Positions 32,987 through 38,002 of a stretch of 38,002 nt of DNA are shown here, piece by piece (position 1 is the stretch's first letter; the number at the start of each line of letters is the position of its first letter). Source of the DNA: JBAYJY01 sp041664945 (GTDB taxonomy: Bacteria > UBP15 > UBA6099); assembly GCA_041664945.1 (NCBI GenBank), contig JBAYJY010000023.1, positions 1 through 38,002 of the forward strand, given 5' to 3'. The position numbers and the translations under genes are program-made. A model generated the notes under the pieces. The model had not been told where the DNA came from, did no database searches, and saw only the letters and a list, made by a program, of their open reading frames with translations.

Positions 32987-33247
32987 ATGCACGACGCGAG
33001 AGGAAAGGGCGGCAAGAAGAAAAAAGCTTTCTTCAGGAAACGCTCGCGGAAAGTTTGCGAATTCTGCGTTGATAAGACCCTGACGATCAATTACAAAAAT
33101 ATTGACCAGATGAACAAGTACATCACCGACCGCGGAAAGATCAAGCCGCGCCGGATGTCGGGCTGTTGCGCCAAGCACCAGCGGAAGATCACGGCGCAAC
33201 TGAAACGCGCCCGCGAAATAGCGCTGATCCCCTATACAAAGGACTGA
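32987..33247 (+). CDS. rpsR: Small ribosomal subunit protein bS18
   Basis: bS18 binds 16S rRNA together with bS6. The 86-residue protein has a basic N-terminus (KGGKKKKAFFRKRSRK), a CEFC pair, the core ITDRGKIKPRRMSGCCAKHQ, and the closing RAREIALIPY. The CxxC plus C-C-A-K-H arrangement suggests the zinc-binding form of bS18. ATG 32987 lies one base after the ssb stop, with AAGGAGG at 32971-32977, so the two genes are probably coupled. Confidence 0.97.
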   Translation: MHDARGKGGKKKKAFFRKRSRKVCEFCVDKTLTINYKNIDQMNKYITDRGKIKPRRMSGCCAKHQRKITAQLKRAREIALIPYTKD

Positions 33248-33283
33248 CGCGGCGCCCCCATCGACGGAAAGGAGTTTTTACAG

Positions 33284-33841
33284 ATGAAAGTCATATTGTT
33301 GCAAGATATCGAAAATGTCGGAGATAAAAACGAGATCAAGGACGTCGCCGCCGGCTACGCGAGGAATTTCCTTTTCCCGCGCAACATCGCCGAAGCCGCC
33401 ACTCAGTCGAATCTCAAACAACTTGAGAACCGCCTGAAGTACGTCAAACGCCGCGAAGACGTCATTGAGAAAAAGCTCGTTCAACTCACAGGCAAGGTGC
33501 AGGGCGCGACCATTGAGGTCGAGGCTCACGCCGGCTTGGACGGAAAACTTTACGGTTCCGTGACCAACAAGCAGATCGCCGCCACGCTCACTGAAAAGCT
33601 TGGCGTTGAAGTGGACAAGAAAAGGATAAAGCTGGACGTTCCGATCAAGCAGACGGGCGAATACCAGATTGTCATCGACATGTCTCACGGCAAGAAGGCC
33701 GACGTTACTGTGAAAGTCATTTCAGACGCGAAGCTCGAAGAAGCTGAAGCCGCCGCGGAACCCAAAAAGGCCGCGAAGGAAACCCCGGCCGCCGCTGAAG
33801 AGGCAAAAGCCGAAGCGCCTGCCGCTGAGGCCGCTGAGTGA
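33284..33841 (+). CDS. rplI: Large ribosomal subunit protein bL9 with long Ala/Glu-rich tail
   Basis: bL9 sits at the base of the L1 stalk and affects frame maintenance. The protein has the N-terminal domain (MKVILLQDIENVGDKNEIKD, then GYARNFLFPRNIA), the long connecting helix and the C-terminal domain (GKLYGSVTNKQIAATL, KLDVPIKQTGEYQIVI). At 185 residues it exceeds the usual length of about 148. The extra 37 residues or so are rich in Ala, Glu and Lys and probably extend freely from the ribosome. GGAAAGGAG supports ATG 33284. It follows rpsR by 36 bases. Confidence 0.97.
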   Translation: MKVILLQDIENVGDKNEIKDVAAGYARNFLFPRNIAEAATQSNLKQLENRLKYVKRREDVIEKKLVQLTGKVQGATIEVEAHAGLDGKLYGSVTNKQIAATLTEKLGVEVDKKRIKLDVPIKQTGEYQIVIDMSHGKKADVTVKVISDAKLEEAEAAAEPKKAAKETPAAAEEAKAEAPAAEAAE

Positions 33842-33849
33842 CTATGAAC

Positions 33850-33890
33850 GGTCCGCGCGCTCTGACGCTCGCGGACCGGCCGATGTTTTT
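33850..33890 (+). terminator. Possible terminator after rplI
   Basis: GGTCCGCG (33850-33857) pairs with CGCGGACC (33870-33877) around a 12-base loop. A T-run begins only at 33886, eight bases after the stem, so the structure is not canonical. A second hairpin (GCCGAA-GGT-TTCGGC, 33904-33918) follows without a T-run. Confidence 0.45.
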
Positions 33891-33952
33891 ATTTGTTATT
33901 AAGGCCGAAGGTTTCGGCTTAATATACCTCAACTATTTTAAACAGAACTAAT

Positions 33953-35341
33953 ATGCCGGATGACATTAAACTAACTAAAGTGCCGCCGCAAAGTCTTGAA
34001 AACGAGCAGGCTGTTCTCGGCTCGATGATTCTCGACCGGGACCAGATCGCGATCGTCATCGAGATATTGCAGGCCGATGATTTCTATTCGGATAAGCACG
34101 GGCTGATTTATAAATCAATCATCGAGATTTACGAACACAACGATCCCGTCGACATGGTGACTCTGATCGAGATGCTCGACCGGAAAGGCATTTTGGAGAA
34201 GGTAGGCGGACCGGCTTATCTTACGACACTTGTCGAGGGCGTGCCGACTCCGAAGAGCGCGCAGACTTACGCAAAGATTGTCGAAGAGAAGTCGATGCTG
34301 CGCTCGCTCATCAAAGCCGGCAACGAGATCGTCAATCGCGGTTACAACTCGGAAGGCGAAGTCGACGAGATTGTTTCCGAATCTGAAAAACTTCTTTATG
34401 ACATCTCACGCGGCCGCGCTTTTAAAGATATTTCGCAGATTCAGCCTGTTCTAAAACAGGCTTTCGACCAGATAAACCAGAAATATAAAGACCGCGGAGT
34501 CGTGAGCGGCCTGGGGACAGGCTACTCCGCTCTGAACGATCTTACATCAGGGTTTCAAAATTCCGACTTGATAATACTCGCAGCCCGGCCGGGCATGGGC
34601 AAGACCAGTCTCGCTTTGAATTTCTGCGAGCACATCGCGGTCGAGCAAAATATCGGAGTCGGGATTTTCAGCCTCGAAATGTCATCGACTCAGCTTGCTA
34701 CACGGCTACTCTGTTCGCGCTCGCAGGTCGACGCATCGTCTCTTCGCAAAGGGTTTCTCGTTCCTGACGACTGGCCTCGCCTGACAGAGGCGTTCGATGT
34801 TTTCTCAAAGGCGCCCATCGTCATCGTCGACCATCCGAATATTTCTCCGCTCGAACTTCGCGCGAAGGCGCGGCGCATGTACAAGGAATTCGGTGTGAGA
34901 ATGCTTTTCATTGACTACCTGCAGCTCATCAGCGTTTCCGGAAGGCGCCCCGACAGCCGCGTGCAGGAAATTTCCGAAATCACGCGGCAGTTGAAAATGC
35001 TCGCCCGCGAACTGGACATACCGGTTCTTGCCATCTCTCAGCTTTCCCGCGAAGTCGAAAAACGGCCTGATAAGCGCCCGCAACTCTCCGACCTTCGAGA
35101 TTCGGGCTCCATCGAGCAGGACGCCGACCTCGTCATGTTTCTCTATCGCGACGAATATTATGCGGACAAGAAAAGCGAAAACAGCAGCGACGATGATGAT
35201 GAAAGACAAGTCGAAGTCAGCAAGGAAGCTGAGTTGAAAGTCGCCAAGCATAGACACGGACCGACCGGCAAAATCAGCCTCGTATTCCTGAACCAGTACA
35301 CGAAATTCGTGGAATCCACTGAACGAGAGCCGTACAGTTAA
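33953..35341 (+). CDS. dnaB: Replicative DNA helicase DnaB
   Basis: DnaB is the hexameric helicase that opens the replication fork. The 462-residue protein has the N-terminal primase-interacting domain (VPPQSLENEQAVLGSMI), the linker helix, and the RecA-like domain with Walker A ARPGMGKTSLAL. GIFSLEMSSTQLATRLL, FIDYLQLI and LRDSGSIEQDADLVMFLYRD follow. A short acidic insert (SENSSDDDDERQVEVSKEAE) precedes the last beta strands. No intein is present, although DnaB is a common intein site. ATG 33953 gives the family N-terminus but has no clear Shine-Dalgarno. It follows rplI in the widely conserved order. Confidence 0.97.
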   Translation: MPDDIKLTKVPPQSLENEQAVLGSMILDRDQIAIVIEILQADDFYSDKHGLIYKSIIEIYEHNDPVDMVTLIEMLDRKGILEKVGGPAYLTTLVEGVPTPKSAQTYAKIVEEKSMLRSLIKAGNEIVNRGYNSEGEVDEIVSESEKLLYDISRGRAFKDISQIQPVLKQAFDQINQKYKDRGVVSGLGTGYSALNDLTSGFQNSDLIILAARPGMGKTSLALNFCEHIAVEQNIGVGIFSLEMSSTQLATRLLCSRSQVDASSLRKGFLVPDDWPRLTEAFDVFSKAPIVIVDHPNISPLELRAKARRMYKEFGVRMLFIDYLQLISVSGRRPDSRVQEISEITRQLKMLARELDIPVLAISQLSREVEKRPDKRPQLSDLRDSGSIEQDADLVMFLYRDEYYADKKSENSSDDDDERQVEVSKEAELKVAKHRHGPTGKISLVFLNQYTKFVESTEREPYS

Positions 35342-35420
35342 GAAAACAACGGGCCGGCGCATTGCGCGGCAGGCCATGTGAAATTAATAACAATTGTTCT
35401 GAAGCATGGAGGCGTGGCAA

Positions 35421-36698
35421 ATGAAAGCGCTTGTAATCGGCGGCGGCGGCCGCGAACACACTCTCTGCTGGAAACTGGCGCAAAGCGCGTCGGTGACAAA
35501 GGTTTACTGCGCGCCCGGAAACGCCGGCATCGCGAGTGTCGCGGAGTGCGTTCCGATCGCCGTGGACAAAATCGAAGAACTTCTCAATTTCGCCATAAAA
35601 GAAAAAATCGATCTGACGGTTGTCGGGCCTGAGCTGCCCCTGACGCTCGGCGCGGCCGACGCGTTTAAGGCGGCTGGTTTGAAAGTCTTCGGCCCGGCGA
35701 AAGAAGCCGCAAAACTTGAAGGCAGCAAGGTTTTCGCAAAAGAATTCATGAAGGAAATGGGTATTCCCAGCGCCGGGTTCGAGCTTTTCGACAACCTCGA
35801 CGCGTCCCTGGCGTATCTCGATAAAATATCTTTCCCGACCGTGATCAAGGCGGACGGGCTTGCCGCCGGCAAAGGCGTGCTGGTCGCCAAAGAGAAACAT
35901 GAAGCGGCTGAATTTTTGAGATCAGTCATGGCGGACCGCGTGTTCGGCGAAGCCGGCGAAAGGGTTATCATAGAAGAATGCCTCGTCGGCGAAGAAACTT
36001 CGATTCTCGCGCTGACCGACGGAAAAGACATGGTCGTTCTCACGCCGTCGCAGGATCACAAAAGAGCGCTGGACAACGACGAAGGCCCGAACACCGGCGG
36101 AATGGGCGCATACTCCCCTGTTTCCATCGTCACGCCTGAGATTGTCGCGGTTATCCGCGAGCAGGTTCTTCAGCGCGTTGTCGACGGCATGAACAAGCGC
36201 GGAACGCCGTACGTCGGAGTGATTTACGCCGGTATAATGCTGACATCAAAAGGCCCGCAGGTTCTTGAGTTCAATGTAAGGTTCGGCGATCCGGAGACGC
36301 AGGTTGTGGCGCCTCTGATAGAGGGCGACTTAGGCGAATTGTGTCTCGCCGCCGCGGAGGGCAGGCTGGCTGAAGCGAAATGGAAACCGGCGAGCCGTTC
36401 CGCGCTCTGCGTGGTCATGGCTTCGGGCGGATATCCGGGCGGCTACGAAAAAGGAAAAGTCATTGATGGGCTGGAAAGCGCAGCAGCGCTTGAAGACGTT
36501 ATTATATTCCATGCCGGCACGAAGAAAAAGGACGGACTGTTCGTTACGGATGGCGGCCGCGTTCTCGGAGTCACCGGCATGGGCGATACGCTCGCCGAGG
36601 CGCGTCGAAAGGCTTACGAAGCAGTGAAATGCATAACGTGGGAAGGCGTTCAGTTCAGGACAGACATAGGAAAAAAAGATTTAGACAGAAATAAATAA
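35421..36698 (+). CDS. purD: Phosphoribosylamine-glycine ligase (GAR synthetase)
   Basis: PurD joins glycine to phosphoribosylamine with ATP, the second step of purine synthesis. The 425-residue protein starts MKALVIGGGGREHTLCWKLA. It shows the ATP-grasp features FPTVIKADGLAAGKGVLVA, IIEECLVGEETS, the active-site stretch SQDHKRALDNDEGPNTGGM, and FNVRFGDPETQV. ATG 35421 is chosen over ATG 35406 because GGAGG (35408-35412) sits eight bases before it and the first motif starts there. Length matches the family. It is not fused to purN or purM. Confidence 0.97.
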   Translation: MKALVIGGGGREHTLCWKLAQSASVTKVYCAPGNAGIASVAECVPIAVDKIEELLNFAIKEKIDLTVVGPELPLTLGAADAFKAAGLKVFGPAKEAAKLEGSKVFAKEFMKEMGIPSAGFELFDNLDASLAYLDKISFPTVIKADGLAAGKGVLVAKEKHEAAEFLRSVMADRVFGEAGERVIIEECLVGEETSILALTDGKDMVVLTPSQDHKRALDNDEGPNTGGMGAYSPVSIVTPEIVAVIREQVLQRVVDGMNKRGTPYVGVIYAGIMLTSKGPQVLEFNVRFGDPETQVVAPLIEGDLGELCLAAAEGRLAEAKWKPASRSALCVVMASGGYPGGYEKGKVIDGLESAAALEDVIIFHAGTKKKDGLFVTDGGRVLGVTGMGDTLAEARRKAYEAVKCITWEGVQFRTDIGKKDLDRNK

Positions 36699-36725
36699 TA
36701 GAACTCATAAAAGGGGGGGACAGCG

Positions 36726-37865
36726 ATGAAGAAAGAAATACTGCTCACGCCGGGACCATCACAAGTGCCGCCGCAGGTTGCCGCCGCGGGCGCGGTCCCG
36801 ATCATCCATCACCGCACGAAGGAATTCATGGAAGTTTTCGGACGGCTGATCGAGGGAATGAAAAAAGTTTACGGAACGCAGGGAGACGCTTTCATTCTGG
36901 GTTCGTCCGGAACGGGCGCGATGGAAACCTGTGTTGTGAACGCGCTTTCGCCGGGCGACCGCGTAGTGATCGGAATCACCGGAAAATTCGGCGAACGTTT
37001 CTCGCTGATGTGCAAAGCGTGGGGCGTTGAAGTTGTCGAACTCGTTCGCGAGTGGGGGCACATCGTCACTCCGGAGGAACTTACGGAAACATTAAGCAAG
37101 GAAAAAGATATTAAGGCTGTTTTCATCACGCACAGCGAGACGTCGACCGGAATAATGCATCCGATAGACAAGCTCGGCCCGATCGTTGACGAGTACGGCG
37201 CTCTGTTCATCGTCGACTCGGTCAGCGCGCTCGGCGGCCTCGAGATGCGCATGGACGACTGGAAAGTCGACATGGTGGCGTCAGGTTCGCAGAAGGCGCT
37301 CATGCTGCCTCCGGGTCTCTCTTTTGTCGGAGTGCGCGGAGAAAAAGCGTGGAAGGCGATCGAAGCCTCGAAGATACCGAAATTCTATTTCGACCTGAAA
37401 AAGTACAAGAAGTCGATTATGAAAAGCGGCGATACTCCGTTCACGATTCCGGTTTCCCTATGCCTGAGCCTAGACGAATCGCTGAAGATGATTTTAGGCG
37501 AGGGGCTCGAATCGGTTTACGCGAGGCATAAAAAGATGTCCGCGGCGACTCAGGCCGGAATCAAAGCGCTTGGTCTCAAACTGTTCTCCGATCATCTGTC
37601 ATACGTCGAATCCGTGTTCACGGTTCCGGAAGGCATCGACGGCGGCAAACTTGTTAAGGTTATGACGGACAAGTACGGCGCTCGCGTTTCCGGCGGGCAG
37701 GAACCGTACAAGGGCAAGATCGTGCGAATCGCCCACATGGGCTATGTCACGCACCACGATGTTCTTCTGGCGATGACGTCGCTCGAAATGGCGCTTTCCG
37801 AAATGGGTTTCAAAGTTGAGCTTGGGGCGGGCACGAAGGCCGCCGAGGAGGTATTCCTTTCATGA
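36726..37865 (+). CDS. Class V aminotransferase of the serine-glyoxylate/alanine-glyoxylate group, probably serine biosynthesis
   Basis: The 379-residue PLP enzyme has LLTPGPSQVPPQV at the start, the glycine loop GSSGTGAMETCVVN, VDSVSALGG with Asp164 for the PLP nitrogen, and SGSQKALMLPPG with Lys190 as the PLP lysine. The C-terminal domain includes FTIPVSLCLSLDESL and KIVRIAHMGYVT, where Arg binds substrate carboxylate. Its family transfers amino groups among serine, alanine, glyoxylate and pyruvate. Here the stop overlaps the serA start by four bases (ATGA), so the likely role is amination in the serine pathway, replacing serC; Thermotoga has a similar gene pair. GGGGGG-rich sequence before ATG 36726 gives the ribosome binding site. 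The exact substrate is inferred. Confidence 0.9.
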   Translation: MKKEILLTPGPSQVPPQVAAAGAVPIIHHRTKEFMEVFGRLIEGMKKVYGTQGDAFILGSSGTGAMETCVVNALSPGDRVVIGITGKFGERFSLMCKAWGVEVVELVREWGHIVTPEELTETLSKEKDIKAVFITHSETSTGIMHPIDKLGPIVDEYGALFIVDSVSALGGLEMRMDDWKVDMVASGSQKALMLPPGLSFVGVRGEKAWKAIEASKIPKFYFDLKKYKKSIMKSGDTPFTIPVSLCLSLDESLKMILGEGLESVYARHKKMSAATQAGIKALGLKLFSDHLSYVESVFTVPEGIDGGKLVKVMTDKYGARVSGGQEPYKGKIVRIAHMGYVTHHDVLLAMTSLEMALSEMGFKVELGAGTKAAEEVFLS

Positions 37866-38002
37866 CACCAAAAACAAAATCGAAACCGAGCGTTCTCATA
37901 GCGGACAAGATAGCGGAGGAAGGAATCGAGCTTCTGAAAAAGAAGTGCGATGTCACGGTTTCAACCGGTCTTCCCGAGGCCGACATCATCAAGATAATCC
38001 CG
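37862..38002 (+). CDS. serA: D-3-phosphoglycerate dehydrogenase, 3' truncated by window end
   Basis: Only the first 47 residues lie in the window and the frame runs off the end. KPSVLIADKIAEEGIELLKK followed by a CDVTVSTGLPEADIIKIIP stretch is the typical start of SerA and related 2-hydroxyacid dehydrogenases. The start ATG overlaps the stop of the aminotransferase gene, which suggests tight coupling. SerA oxidises 3-phosphoglycerate to phosphohydroxypyruvate, the step before the amination. The call is from the N-terminus and context, so another 2-hydroxyacid dehydrogenase remains possible. Confidence 0.85.
   Translation, partial: MTPKTKSKPSVLIADKIAEEGIELLKKKCDVTVSTGLPEADIIKIIP

Overview
The window looks like chromosomal DNA of moderate GC content from a motile bacterium with a two-membrane envelope. 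The evidence is a flagellar export and motor operon, a lipoprotein with a lipobox, and a secreted protein with a FlgO/CsgG-like head, a type known from outer-membrane or periplasmic settings. I cannot name the genus. The flagellar accessory genes, the serine-pathway pair and the frequent TTG starts suggest an uncultured lineage rather than a model proteobacterium, but that is an inference. I see no insertion sequence, prophage, CRISPR array, rRNA or tRNA. No stretch longer than 300 bases lacks a gene.

Region 1 (1-16722, all +) is one flagellar block: fliL (5' end cut by the window), fliM, a FliY-like fliN, fliO, fliP, fliQ, fliR, flhB, flhA, flhF, flhG, a two-helix membrane protein, a UBA-like single-pass membrane protein, the sigma-28 gene fliA, fapA, a small Gln/Glu-rich protein and a double PRC-barrel protein. 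It closes at a strong intrinsic terminator. The genes supply the switch complex, the export gate, the FlhF/FlhG pair that controls flagellar site and number, and the late-gene sigma factor. Five further proteins have poorly known roles. Candidate promoters before fliO, flhA and fapA suggest internal transcription starts.

Region 2 (16889-25156) holds envelope and surface genes around recO: a lipoprotein on the minus strand with a pilin-like insert, then recO, then a secreted protein of about 1,880 residues with a FlgO/FlgT-like head and a long array of Ig/fibronectin-like modules, ending at a strong terminator.

Region 3 (25333-28421) has a minus-strand double zinc-ribbon membrane protein, an orphan hypA and a B12-domain radical SAM enzyme.

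Region 4 (28476-38002) is core metabolism and information processing: enolase with its own promoter and terminator, a GH133-type glycogen debranching enzyme, the classic rpsF-ssb-rpsR-rplI-dnaB order, purD, and a class V aminotransferase overlapping serA (cut by the window end), a likely serine-biosynthesis pair.

The most unusual points are: FlhB has NPIE where the autocleavage motif NPTH is expected; the two uncharacterised membrane proteins sit between flhG and fliA; the FlgO-headed modular giant; the pilin-like domain inside a lipoprotein; and the SSB tail, whose end is written by the rpsR ribosome binding site.
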